Shown one piece after another: positions 10,560 to 19,361 of a stretch of 40,000 nucleotides of DNA. The notes under the pieces were generated by a model. That model saw only the letters and a program-made list of their open reading frames with translations. It made no database searches and was not told the DNA's origin. The stretch covers positions 271,842 through 311,841 of the forward strand of contig RPFO01000153.1 in NCBI GenBank assembly GCA_009746045.1. The letters run 5' to 3'. The first letter of the stretch is position 1. Each line of letters opens with the position of its first letter. Origin of the DNA: Mesostigma viride (lineage: Eukaryota; Streptophyta; Mesostigmatophyceae; Mesostigmatales; Mesostigmataceae). The translations under genes were made by a program, and so were the position numbers.

Positions 10560-11063
10560 TGGTACCACGAAAACGGCGCGAGAACGGTTTAAGAGTTAAT
10601 GTGGATCAGCTCCGACAACGCAATATCCTCATTCTCAAGAATTTTGAGAAGGGCCAGCATGACACCGCACACGCACTTACCGAGGCCTTGCGCGGCCCCG
10701 CATTCTTGGGGGCCGCTGCAGCTGCGCCATCACGTGACCATTGGCAGGGCCATTCGCCTGCCACTGGCCCAGCTGGCCTGGTTCTGGTCACCATGGCCAC
10801 CGTGAACGACCAGAAACGGGTCATGGGGGCCGGCCCGTCGCCTGCTCAAGGACACCCTCATCAGCATGGACGAGGACTACACCCCTGCACAGCTGGCGGC
10901 GAGAAGCAAGCTTTGGAATCACGAGAAGGTCTTGGAGAAGAGGATTAAGGGGTACGTACAGGGGGGGAAGCGTGTGCAGATGCGTCTGAAGTCGGATGGT
11001 CGCTTTGCTGCCTTCTTTGACGGTGTTGAGATTAACACTCACGGGTGTAGAGTCTCGTGGTGA
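10560..11063 (+). pseudogene. decayed LINE ORF1-type protein (unit 1)
   Basis: Pieces in different frames line up in the order of the intact ORF1 protein at 13039-14469. QRNILILKNFEKG matches its QRSLNVIVKNF (start of the RRM-like core). A piece reading HHVTIGRAIRLPLAQ comes next, then LVLVTMATVNDQKRVM (cf. LLLTFKTPADKISFL). Last is a C-terminal-like piece, SMDEDYTPAQLAARSKLW (cf. TLDDDLTLAQQQRRRELW), that ends DGVEI. At least two frame changes separate them, so this is a relic of a different ORF1 family. The protein would have bound element RNA. Assignment rests on motif order, not on a search. Confidence 0.55.
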
Positions 11064-11179
11064 GTCTACTAAGAAACGTGCTGCCCCTGGTGGTTCCAGT
11101 ATAATTAGTAGACAACAACCCTATACTCGTCGGCTCGTGGCTACCAGGCTTCGGGGACAGCCTCTACTAAACAGTCCCC

Positions 11180-11260
11180 CCGTTCCACCCGGCCCTCATA
11201 TGAGGGTGGAACGGGCATATGCTATGGAACGGGCATATGCTATGGAACGGGCATATGCTT
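11180..11260 (+). repeat. 18-bp tandem repeat with flanking inverted repeat
   Basis: GGAACGGGCATATGCTAT is repeated 2.9 times (11208-11260). Just upstream, CCGTTCCACCC (11180-11190) pairs with GGGTGGAACGG (11204-11214), which overlaps the first unit. The same structure is at 19982-20062. Confidence 0.8.
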
Positions 11261-11599
11261 CGACCTAGTCGACTGAGACACATGGAATTGTGCCGGTATT
11301 TCGGGCTAGCTAGAACGACATCTATCAGCTGTCAGACTATTCGTAAAATACAACGTTTGCTGGGCTACCTACGCCTCTGCGTTGCGCAATCAAGCCCCCC
11401 CCCCCGAATACCCCGAACAGGCGGCAGGCTCGCATCCTACGCCTGCAGGACAAGCTACATGCGATGAAAAGCACTATTCCCTCCATCCCCCTCCCCTCCG
11501 TTCCATCCGGCCAACCCCCACCTTCGACCGCTGCATCCACCCCCATCTCCCACCGTCGTTCTCCGCTTAACGTGCGCGAACACGGCGGCGGCGGTGGCC

Positions 11600-12767
11600 C
11601 TGCATGGCTACCGCCTGTCCGACCTGATTTATGTATGCGGATGATACCACCCTCATCGAGCGCCCCGAGCACATTCAGACCTGGCTGGACTGTCTGGGAT
11701 TGGAGGCGAGGGCGGTGGGGTTGGAGATTAGTGTCAAAACCGAGGCGATGGTCATTGGGGCTACCAGTCGCCCGCCGCTTCCGCGGCTGCTAGACGGGAC
11801 GGAGGTCCCGTTCCGTGATCGCTTCAAACTGCTGGGGAGCATGCTCCCTGACACCGCCGGCGATGTGGACATCCGCATCGGCATGGCCTGGGCTAGGCAT
11901 CGTTCGCTCAAAACCTACTGGCACTCGAAGGACCTGGGCGAGCACCGCAAGCGAATGCTCTTCAAGGTCCTGCATGGTCCGCTCACGGTGCTCTGACACC
12001 TATATGGCGCCGAGGCATGGACGCTCACGGACACACTGGCCGCCAAGCTAGACGGCACGGTAACCAGGATGCTACGTCAGGCCCTGAATGTAGGGTTTTC
12101 CACACATAGGTCTTTAGAAGGCTTTGTACCAGGGCATGCCTCGCATTTCGGACGAGATTAGACAGCGTAGGATAGCATTTGTAGGACATCTTTCTCCCAC
12201 CAGTCAGGTAGACACCGACCTCGGCCTGGCTCAGTGGCCCCCAGCGGCTTGGCCAGCCGGGGCGGCATATCCTGACCTGGCCTGGCCCCAAGAACATAAT
12301 TTCCTAGAAAGATGCCATGACCTATTAATTACAACATAACATGCCATGACCTATTAATTAATTAATTTAATTAATTAATTAATGCCTCGTACTTCGGACG
12401 AGATTAGGCAGCGTAGGATAGCATTTGTAGGACATCTTGCTCGCACCAGCCAGCTAGGTTGACACCGCCCTTGGTCTGGCCGGCCCCCAGCGGCTTGGCC
12501 AGCCAGGGCGGCATATCTTGACCTGGCCTGGCCCCAAGGATATTCCCCGGAAGCTAGGTAAACCTGCCATGAACTACATCCAGATGTTGCTGGCCGACCT
12601 ACTAGTGATCCCAGCTCAGTTTCAGTGAACACCGCATTCACTCCCTCTCCCTTCTTTGGACTGCCATGCAGAACAAGAAGAGGTGGCAGAAGATTGTCCA
12701 GGCTTGCACGCCAGCCCCTGTGGGCAAGCCACCCCCCCCCAAGAGGAAGGGGCGTTTTGCTGAGTAG
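11600..12767 (+). pseudogene. decayed LINE ORF2, reverse transcriptase end (unit 1)
   Basis: The frame at 11631-11996 begins at the RT catalytic box YADD (MYADDTTLIERPEHIQTWLD) and is clearly related to the better-preserved copy at 35307-36155. A 2-base frame shift separates it from the preceding RLSDLI. After the stop at 11994-11996 the homology continues in other frames (YGAEAWTL, QRRIAFVGHL). The end QNKKRWQKIV...GRFAE stops at 12767 and matches the end of the 35307 copy. The endonuclease and most RT motifs are missing. An internal duplication (12137-12300 against 12383-12543) interrupts it. Nonfunctional. Confidence 0.8.
12137..12543 (+). repeat. internal direct duplication inside LINE relic
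   Basis: About 160 bases starting ATGCCTCG at 12137 recur from 12383 with several substitutions. They are separated by AT-rich (TTAA)n sequence (about 12335-12382) and a short doubled phrase GCCATGACCTATTAATTA. The same arrangement is in unit 2. Confidence 0.8.
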
Positions 12768-12998
12768 TGTAGTTAGGATTTTCTATACTAGATAGCTTAG
12801 AGTTAGGTTAGTCGATTCTTCCACCTCCAACCATCCTGCAAGGAATATTAATTAATAGACACGTGACGGCGTCACGTGAGCGTAAGTCCTCAGTGGGAAG
12901 GGAACATGGGATGGAATGGATGGGGTGCAAGGAATATGTGTTACATGATTTCCCAACGGAGGCATGTTATAATTTAATTTAGTTTTAATTTAATCCCA
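12768..12998 (+). mobile_element. 3' UTR and tail of the decayed LINE
   Basis: Follows the ORF2 relic. The short hairpin TCC-CAAC-GGA is at 12951-12960, and then an AT-rich TTTAA-type tail ends about 12998. The ORF1-only element at 13009 sits directly behind this tail. Confidence 0.6.
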
Positions 12999-13008
12999 TC
13001 CCACTCGA

Positions 13009-14889
13009 TAATTTTCCGAAGCTATAACGCACTATACGATGAGCAAACGCCTCTCGACGCAACGCAGCCTGGCGGCTGCGCTCAGCAATGAAAATACGTC
13101 TGCAGCCCCGGCTGCAGCTTCGCCAACCGGCCCAGAAGGCAGCGGCGCCACTAGCCAAGCTCTAGTGGTCGCCCAGCCCCCTGCTGAGCCCGCCTCGCCC
13201 GCAGCGTCGCCTGAACCCAAGCGCAGTCGCTCTGCCGAGCCGAGTTGGACAGAGCTCGACTTTGTCGCCGAAGCCAGCCAGCCCGGCTTCCTTGACACGC
13301 TTAACCCGGAACGCATCCTGGTCTGCGTGTTTTATGGAACGCACGCCTCGCTTCTTGCACTATGCAAGCAGCTCTTCAACCAAGGTCGCCTCTTTGACCC
13401 TCGCTGGGTTCGTCTCGCCTCTTTCGACATCATTCCCAGCCTCCACCGCCCCTTCCTCCAGCAATTCGCTCTCTTTTCCCTCCTTGGACGCTCCATCGGG
13501 GAGCTTTGGCCCCCCAAGCCTCTCACCACCACCTTAACCGAATCCTCCCTCCGCTCACTCCTTAAGGAGGTCCTCGAGGAGCACGTGGACCCCATTGCTG
13601 CAGATGTGGCGGCCATCGGCGGCACGCTGACTGCCGAGCTTCCCCTCCTTTCCACCGCCACCTCCACCATCTCCACCGCCACCTCCACCCTCCTCGCCTC
13701 CTCCACCGCCACCACCTCCACCTCCGACGCCATCACCGCCCAGCTCCGTGACATCGACCAGCGTCTTAAGGACAACGCCATCGCTATCGAGGTTCTGCAG
13801 AACACGGCAGGCCTCACCGCCCAGGCGGTGAAGGACATTGCCGCCAAGCCAGCCCCGGCTGGCCTGGCCGGCGATGCTCCTCCCATCACCACCTGGGCGG
13901 ACATGCTTAAGCAACATACCACCTCCACCACCTCCGCCGTCGCAGCCCAGCTCCAACGGCAGACGCTTGACCTCCGCGAGGAGGCCGAGCTCGCCCAGCG
14001 CAGCCTCAACGTCATTGTCAAGAACTTCACCATGGAGGAAGGTGAGACTTCCGAGAAGCTTTTGCGTGCGTTTGAGCGAGAAATCCTTGGTCGCATGGGC
14101 CTTATCGGTGAGATCGCGCTGGCCGCCCACCGCCTTCCCCGCGCACGGGGTAAGGCAGGGCCGCCCCCGCTCCTTCTCACCTTTAAGACCCCGGCGGACA
14201 AGATTTCTTTTCTCAGACGCCGCAAGCGGCTCGAGAAGACTCTCTTCACCCTTGATGACGACCTGACCCTGGCGCAGCAACAACGGCGACGGGAGCTATG
14301 GCCGACCTACCTCCAGCTCCGGCAGACCAAGGCGGGCCAGCCGGTGTACTGGAAGGGGGCGGCCATCTACGTCGGCCACAAGCCCTGGCAGGCGACCCCC
14401 CCCCCCCGCGGCCCCAGCGACTCCAGACGCCCCAGCTTAGGGGAATACAGCAGTAGTAGTGCAGAATAGATAGACCGTGGCCATGTACATGTACGCCTCC
14501 TAGAGGCACTATCCTAGCTAAGCCACGCGCTTTCCTTAATCATGTACATGTGTGCCTATGATGAGCCACACCCCAGATGATGCCTAGCTTTATTTAGTTA
14601 TGTTGTGCCCATGCAGGGAGTAACTCTCTGCTGAGACGCCATGCCCTAGCTTCTTTGTATAGCTATGCTGCTCTTCCCCCCCATGACAGGCTCCCCCTTC
14701 GCTGGGCATAGCTTGAAGATCATGGGGATGCAAGTGCCCTGGTGCACCTAGAGCAAGGGTCCTTTACATCCCCACCCTTGCAGGAAGTAGCTTAGGATGT
14801 ATGATAGGCCATATGCCCCCCTCTCAAGGGCTGTGTGCTACATATACTCCCAACGGAGTTATGTTACAATTCAATTCAATTCAATTCAA
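13009..14889 (+). mobile_element. complete ORF1-only LINE-derived element (unit 1)
   Basis: The 10-base sequence TCCCACTCGA is found exactly at 12999-13008 and 14890-14899, defining a 1881-bp insertion. It contains a 30-base 5' UTR, one intact ORF1 (13039-14469) and a 420-base 3' UTR. It ends in the hairpin ACTCC-CAAC-GGAGT (14846-14859) and an (AATTC)n tail. There is no reverse transcriptase or endonuclease frame, so it must be mobilised in trans. It lies in the 3' tail of an older LINE. Confidence 0.85.
13039..14469 (+). CDS. LINE ORF1-type RNA-binding protein, intact (unit 1)
   Basis: The product is 476 residues. The N-terminal 70 residues are Ala/Pro/Ser-rich with a basic patch (PEPKRSRSAEP), probably disordered. 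Residues 160-320 are helix-prone with Thr/Ser-rich repeats (about 203-230), like the oligomerising segment of ORF1 proteins. Residues 321-390 resemble an RRM-like core (RSLNVIVKNF, then LLLTFKTPADKISFL), and 395-447 resemble the C-terminal domain (TLDDDLTLAQQQRRRELWP, then YWKGAAIYVG). By family, ORF1 proteins bind and chaperone element RNA in the cytoplasm. The first ATG lies 30 bases inside the TSD-defined 5' end, supporting this start. It is a single uninterrupted frame, so the insertion is probably young. Family placement is by motif order only. Confidence 0.75.
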   Translation: MSKRLSTQRSLAAALSNENTSAAPAAASPTGPEGSGATSQALVVAQPPAEPASPAASPEPKRSRSAEPSWTELDFVAEASQPGFLDTLNPERILVCVFYGTHASLLALCKQLFNQGRLFDPRWVRLASFDIIPSLHRPFLQQFALFSLLGRSIGELWPPKPLTTTLTESSLRSLLKEVLEEHVDPIAADVAAIGGTLTAELPLLSTATSTISTATSTLLASSTATTSTSDAITAQLRDIDQRLKDNAIAIEVLQNTAGLTAQAVKDIAAKPAPAGLAGDAPPITTWADMLKQHTTSTTSAVAAQLQRQTLDLREEAELAQRSLNVIVKNFTMEEGETSEKLLRAFEREILGRMGLIGEIALAAHRLPRARGKAGPPPLLLTFKTPADKISFLRRRKRLEKTLFTLDDDLTLAQQQRRRELWPTYLQLRQTKAGQPVYWKGAAIYVGHKPWQATPPPRGPSDSRRPSLGEYSSSSAE

Positions 14890-14899
14890 TCCCACTCGA

Positions 14900-15264
14900 C
14901 TGTACTGAGGACTTATTCTGATCAGGCACTCCGCAAAGGTGAAAACCATTGCGTTCAGTGCCGGGCCGCGGAAAACGCGGAAAAACGCGATCTGCAAATG
15001 AATCCGACCGGAATCGAACTGGGGACCTCTCGCACCAATTTTGCTGACTATAGGACGGACGTCTCCGGTTACCATGGCATCGCCAACTTACACCTACAGT
15101 CATCCGCAAAAGTTCTCCTGTCCGGGGAGTGATGCAAGCCTTTCGGATTTGGTACTAGATAAATCACTCGAGATCTGTGTGTAGGAGTACTACACACGTG
15201 TCTGCACGCGAGACTTGTTCAGTCTCGCACCGTGAGACGGGCTGAACACGCTGAATGCTCACGT
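14900..15264. other. spacer with tRNA-like piece and hairpin
   Basis: Lies between two ORF1-type insertions. It holds the tRNA-Pro-like fragment (15003-15059, minus) and a perfect 8-bp hairpin GCGAGACT-TGTTC-AGTCTCGC at 15208-15228. A 111-codon plus-strand frame crosses the element boundary and is not credible. Confidence 0.5.
15003..15059 (-). repeat. tRNA-Pro-like fragment (SINE head or pseudogene)
   Basis: On the minus strand, TTGGTGCGAGAGGTCCCC followed by AGTTCGATTCCGG closely resembles the anticodon-to-T-arm half of eukaryotic tRNA-Pro, including a B-box-like GTTCGATTC. The ends could pair as an acceptor stem with one mismatch (TCCGTCC with GGTCGGA). The D and 5' anticodon arm region is about 15 bases too short and the T stem has mismatches, so it is not a working tRNA. 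A tRNA-derived SINE is possible. The second copy is at 23802-23858. Confidence 0.5.
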
Positions 15265-15275
15265 AACGCTGTTAC

Positions 15276-15807
15276 AGCAACAGTGGCGACGGGAGTTATG
15301 GCCGACCTACCTCCAGCTCCGGCAGACTGCAGGGGGGAAACCGGTATACTGGAGGGGGCGGTCATCCACGTTGACCACAAGCCCTGGCAGGCGCCCCCTG
15401 CCACCCCAGCAACACAACCCCAGTCTAGGGACTATATTGCAGTAGTGTAGATTAGTCAGGCTTAATTAGCTTAGCGCGTGGCTCACGCCTATGCGCATGT
15501 GCGCCTATAATGGGACTCCCCACGGATGATGCATTAAGAATTTCGCCAAGCTCTGCTATGCAGAGAGCTACTCTCTGCTGAGCAGCCATGCCCTAGCAAT
15601 TGTTTAGCCATGATTGTTTAGCCACCCTATGTCCGCACCGTAGGTGCTGGAATACATAGTGGTGCAGGCGGACTTTGTGCACCTAGAGCAGGTGTAGTTT
15701 ACACTCTACCCTTGCAGGAAGTAGCCCAGAATGTATTAAAAGCCATATGCCCCTTCTCAGGGATATGTGCTACATGTCCCAACGGAGATATGTTACAATT
15801 TAATTTA
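15276..15807 (+). mobile_element. 5'-truncated ORF1-only element with 11-bp TSD (unit 1)
   Basis: AACGCTGTTAC occurs exactly at 15265-15275 and 15808-15818. The insert starts within the C-terminal part of an ORF1 frame (QQWRRELWPTYLQLRQT) related to 13039-14469, then has a diverged version of the same 3' UTR. The core hairpin TCC-CAAC-GGA is at 15777-15786, followed by a TTTAA-type tail. This is a classic truncated insertion of target-primed reverse transcription type, from a different subfamily than 13009-14889. Confidence 0.85.
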
Positions 15808-15818
15808 AACGCTGTTAC

Positions 15819-16386
15819 GTGTTAATCAAATAATTAATGAACTGCTAATAAATTGAAATTGATTATGATAATCAAATAACTAATTAACTGGCTCTGCGAG
15901 TATTCCTGCAGTATACATTCCCAGACGACGTAGTCCTTACACGACGTTCGAATGTCATGCGTCCAGGAATAGAATTGTCTCACTTAATACTTTGCATGAC
16001 ATGCATGTGTGTCTGGGCCCTTGCCAAATACCAATGCGTGCAAGTTCTTTATTTGTGATTCTCTCTTGTTGTGCTTACAACTGGACACTGGAGGCCGCTA
16101 GGAACCAGTGCCCTTATCACGCGAGGTTGCTTTTAGCTCAACCGTCTAGGTCTCGATGAACGTAGCCGGCCATAATGCTTAATGTCCACGGCTGCACATA
16201 TCCACCTCCATTCATTTCCATCATCCTGAACGACTCGACAAACGCGGATAAGATGACAGCAGGCTCAAGCTACCATGGTGCGGATTCTTCCAGTTTTCGG
16301 CCTCGCTGGTTGCCTAGATCATCAAGGCGAGCTCGCCCCTAGGTCTGGTGCCCAAGCAACAGAAGCCGCCCCCCCGTCCCTCGCGA
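15819..16386. other. intergenic sequence 3' of the GT29 gene
   Basis: AT-rich at first, with no gene seen. Bases 16139-16315 are a dispersed repeat also present at 24938-25114 and, diverged, at 32918-33107. Shared phrases include ACCGTCTAGGTC, CATCCTGAACGACTCGA and GCTACCATGGT. Confidence 0.55.
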
Positions 16387-17850
16387 CTACCTGAGACCAC
16401 TGCCTCTCCCAACGCCACAGCACTGCAGCTCGACACGTGGCACCATGGACGGCAGCGCCGCGGTGCACCTGGCCTCCTCGTCGATGCAGTGGTTGGTCCA
16501 CGGGCGCGCGCAGTCCTGTATCGTCAGCCCGTACTTAGCCACCTTGCGCAGCGACGTGGGCGCCTCCATGCGCGGCATGACCGCGCTCGGCCGCTCCGAA
16601 TGGAACGCCTTGATGCTGGCTGGATCGTTCAGGAACTGCGTCAGCATCTTCCGCTTCTCATGGGTCCACCATCGCGCCACAAAGTTGGGCTGCGGCTCCA
16701 TGTGCCATACATCCTCCCGGGGGCAGCGGACGCGCGGCCTGCCCGGGGCCGGCCGCTTCTTCCTGCAGCTCGGCGACGCCTTGACCCCCTCCGAGGCCAT
16801 GCCCACCTTCCACAGCCCGTAGAGGGCAAAGGCCTTGCCGTCGTACCACTTGGGGTAGTAGTGGCTGAAGCCATTTGTGGGGAGGGAGGAGTCGTTGGTG
16901 GCGGTGAAGCCGAACAGGGTCACCTGTCCGCACAGGTGCATCGCTGCGTGGATGCACTTCCACCCAAACGACATCTGCAGGTTGCTGTGGCCGCGGTGCA
17001 CGTTGTAGTACCCGTTCAGGCCCGAGATCTCGTCGTAGCTGACCAGGTTGCGGCCGCCGCCGCTGAGCAAGTACGCGTGGCTCAGGTTGATGGTCAGCTC
17101 GTCCCCTTCCCGGAATAGTGCACGTGCGGTGCCCTGGAACCGCAGCGTGGTGCGGGTGCCCACGTGGCGCTCGTACCCCTCGGTGGGCGCGTCGTTCAGC
17201 CGGATGACCACATCATGTGCGTCGATCTGCTGACCCACGTCACAAGACAGGAGGACGTCGGAGCTGCCCACGACAGCACACGACTTGCCCACGAGACGCA
17301 AGAGCGGGTCGATGGGGGGCACCAGCAGCTTATTCTTGAGGATGTCACGGAATGCGTCCAGCTGGCGGGTGGGATCGTCACCCAGCATGTACACCAGGTC
17401 TTTTCTAGGGGATTTGCCGTAAATGTCCAGATCAGCCTCCGCGGCGAAGAGATTAAAGGCCCACCCGGTAAACGGAACAGCCTCTTGCTTGCAAGGCAGC
17501 GGCACGGGAATGGAGCAGTCGGCGCCGGACCACGCCACCACGCAGATGCAGCGGCCCTTCACGCACATCCCACGCCGGTTGCACCCAGCGGGGCATTCCT
17601 TTGCGGAGTCTGGGTGGGGATTCACATGCTCATACATCGGCTCTTGTGTCGGCAAGGGAATTATCGTATCAGGGCGAGGAGCAGGCTGGCCCACCCGTGC
17701 GTCACTGCCCCACTGCCCCGCCCGTCCATTTGGTTCATGTCCCCGGGCTTTAACTGGTTCTAGGCATGTGGTCTGGTGGATGGCTACTACTAGCGAAACA
17801 AAGAAAAATCTGAGCCGCGAAACTAAGTCGTCTGTGCTTACGCGATTCAT
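16387..17850 (-). CDS. GT29 sialyltransferase-like protein with EGF-like module (unit 1)
   Basis: The product is 487 residues in a single exon. Residues 10-30 include a hydrophobic stretch (FFFVSLVVAI) fitting a signal anchor, so a type II Golgi protein is likely. Residues 86-112 form a compact EGF-like module (C86, C90, C96, C101, C103, C112). Residues 191-238 match sialylmotif L (CAVVGSSDVL, then HDVVIRLNDAPTEGY and VGTRTTLRF). Residues 295-315 match motif S (FGWKCIHAAMHLCGQVTLFG). HYY at 330-332 fits motif III. C191 and C307 sit where the L-S disulfide is expected. No HxxxxE motif VS is visible in the C-terminal part, so the acceptor or activity may differ from animal enzymes. The family transfers sugars such as sialic acid from CMP donors; the substrate in algae is not settled. 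Plus-strand frames over it are GC-driven shadows. An identical copy is at 25186-26649. Confidence 0.85.
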   Translation of the reverse strand: MNRVSTDDLVSRLRFFFVSLVVAIHQTTCLEPVKARGHEPNGRAGQWGSDARVGQPAPRPDTIIPLPTQEPMYEHVNPHPDSAKECPAGCNRRGMCVKGRCICVVAWSGADCSIPVPLPCKQEAVPFTGWAFNLFAAEADLDIYGKSPRKDLVYMLGDDPTRQLDAFRDILKNKLLVPPIDPLLRLVGKSCAVVGSSDVLLSCDVGQQIDAHDVVIRLNDAPTEGYERHVGTRTTLRFQGTARALFREGDELTINLSHAYLLSGGGRNLVSYDEISGLNGYYNVHRGHSNLQMSFGWKCIHAAMHLCGQVTLFGFTATNDSSLPTNGFSHYYPKWYDGKAFALYGLWKVGMASEGVKASPSCRKKRPAPGRPRVRCPREDVWHMEPQPNFVARWWTHEKRKMLTQFLNDPASIKAFHSERPSAVMPRMEAPTSLRKVAKYGLTIQDCARPWTNHCIDEEARCTAALPSMVPRVELQCCGVGRGSGLR

Positions 17851-18325
17851 TCATGCCTAGATGAGACCTGGCACGCAAACGCGAGATACTTCACATAACA
17901 AAGCTACCATCGCTAGCACCGGTTAGTAAGCCTTGCTGTCAATTTTCGCGGCAAAATAATCATTGCCGCTACCTAAACGCCGCTAGTCACTTCGGGTGGG
18001 GACCCGTAGCAACCCAATGCAATGGGAATGCGGTGCAATTGTGATTCTCTTCCCCAAGCATGTGCAACGGAATTGCGGGAATTCTTCAGTAGTAATTTAT
18101 GGAGTTAAGTTATGTTGTCAGGTACACTGGCCTTGCGCTGTTGTGCAGCCAAAACGAGAAACTCCCTATTCCTCGTAAGTACGATGGAAGCCACTATTTG
18201 CAGCAACATCCGAAAGGTGACACAAGTGCGGGATGCCGCAGGTGCGGGTGACACCGAGGTACCCGCACTTGTCCGGACGCGCCGCGCTGGGCCAGAGGGC
18301 GGATTTGGCGCGAGAAGCAGGGCAT
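17851..18325. other. upstream region of GT29 gene (unit 1)
   Basis: 475 bases with no open frame worth calling. The promoter of the minus-strand GT29 gene should lie here, but no clear TATA box is evident. An imperfect inverted repeat around GGTGCGGGTGACACCGAGGTACCCGCACTTG is seen at 18241-18272. The right edge (GGGCAT at 18320-18325) is where unit 1 departs from unit 2. Confidence 0.4.
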
Positions 18326-18807
18326 GCATAAAAGCGGCCGTGCTTTGACGCAGGTCCGGACATTAGCATTTCAAGCGAGAGCCCTTCAAGCAGGAGGCTT
18401 GTTGGTTGTGATTATTTCAATTATAAACTTTCTTTCGCGAACAACATGGTAATTAATTAATTAATTAAACTCGTGCTCCCTTGGGGAGTCACCGAGCACC
18501 AAATCTGCTTTTAGTATTGTGTGTGAACAACAGGAGAAAGGTCAGAGAAATTTGGTCCTTCATGCCTAAGGCATGCCACAGCTGCATTCGGGCGCGCTAG
18601 CTAAACGGACACGCTAACGATCCGGCAATCTGTGGGTGCAATAAGACCCATGTGAGCCTGGCATAACAAGGAAGCGTAGGAGGCGTGGCCTTTGCATGAC
18701 GGGCAAGAGGATTTCAGCCGTGGGCAACCAAGCACACATGTCGTCGGGCTAGTCCGACGAGTGCGCACGTGAACCGGCACTCCCGGTCACACACGACACC
18801 ATAGAGA
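18326..18807. repeat. end block of unit 1, with LINE tail (minus)
   Basis: Matches 28229-28715. Bases 18556-18807 are identical to 28464-28715 over 252 bases, whereas 18326-18555 differ at many positions. It includes a minus-strand LINE 3' end: a GTGCTC...GAGCAC hairpin (about 18473-18499, partly decayed) followed by a (TTAA)n tail down to about 18450. Confidence 0.8.
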
Positions 18808-19361
18808 CGACGCCAGAGTAATGGACGTAGCCTCGAGCCTTTACTGGCTGCCAATGCTAATAAATCTTGTTGGGAACAACGTACTAAATTGATCGATGCG
18901 CAGATGTCTGGGAAAATTCGGCCTAGCAACATGCAGCACTCGCACCATCACTGCCTGGCCGCTAACGTCATTTGCTGCGCCGACCAGCACCCCGAGACCC
19001 ATCTACGTATCTCCGAACCTTCCATGGCTAGGGATATTCAATTTTTAGGATCTAAGAATCATGCCTACAAAATTTGAGTCCAATACGTCAAGCCATTCTC
19101 TCGTACCAGTCAGTTCTTTGCACCGCCATAGCCGTGCGCGTCAATATTTTTCCTGCACGTCGGTCCCGTTGGACCATGGTACCCCCCTAACTTTGCTCAA
19201 GCATATCTCCCTGGCCAGGTGTCCAAAGTACGGTCTGAAGTGCTCTACGGAAAGCTGACGTCTAGATCTTTCGATCCCCCCAGGTTTGACCGTTAAATTA
19301 TTATTGGCGCGGCGCCTGGTAGGCGCACAAACTCAGTCCGTTAGAGTGGTAGGACTTCAAC

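Larger units (their letters stand above)
10008..18807. repeat. tandem duplication, unit 1 (~8.8 kb)
   Basis: Bases 10008-18325 recur at 18810-27124. The offset is 8802 until a 3-base difference near 11519, then 8799. That 3-base length change is the only difference I noticed, and every open frame is otherwise preserved. The last 480 bases (18326-18807) recur at 28229-28715. The end CCATAGAGA is joined with about two extra bases to the start of unit 2, so the arrangement is head-to-tail tandem. Confidence 0.9.

Noticed and set aside
11208-11260. CRISPR-like array
   Set aside because: Units are adjacent with no spacers, and the window is eukaryotic.
13332-14283. Minus-strand frames of 305 and 242 codons (one Gly-rich)
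   Set aside because: They lie antisense to the intact ORF1 and follow from its GC-rich codons and Thr/Ser repeats; no motif is recognisable. The same holds for the copies at 22131-23082.
15003-15059. Functional tRNA-Pro gene
   Set aside because: About 15 bases too short, lacking the 5' side of the anticodon arm, with mismatches in the T stem.
16348-17763. Plus-strand frames of 256 and 199 codons over the GT29 gene
   Set aside because: Antisense shadows; the minus strand has clear sialylmotifs.
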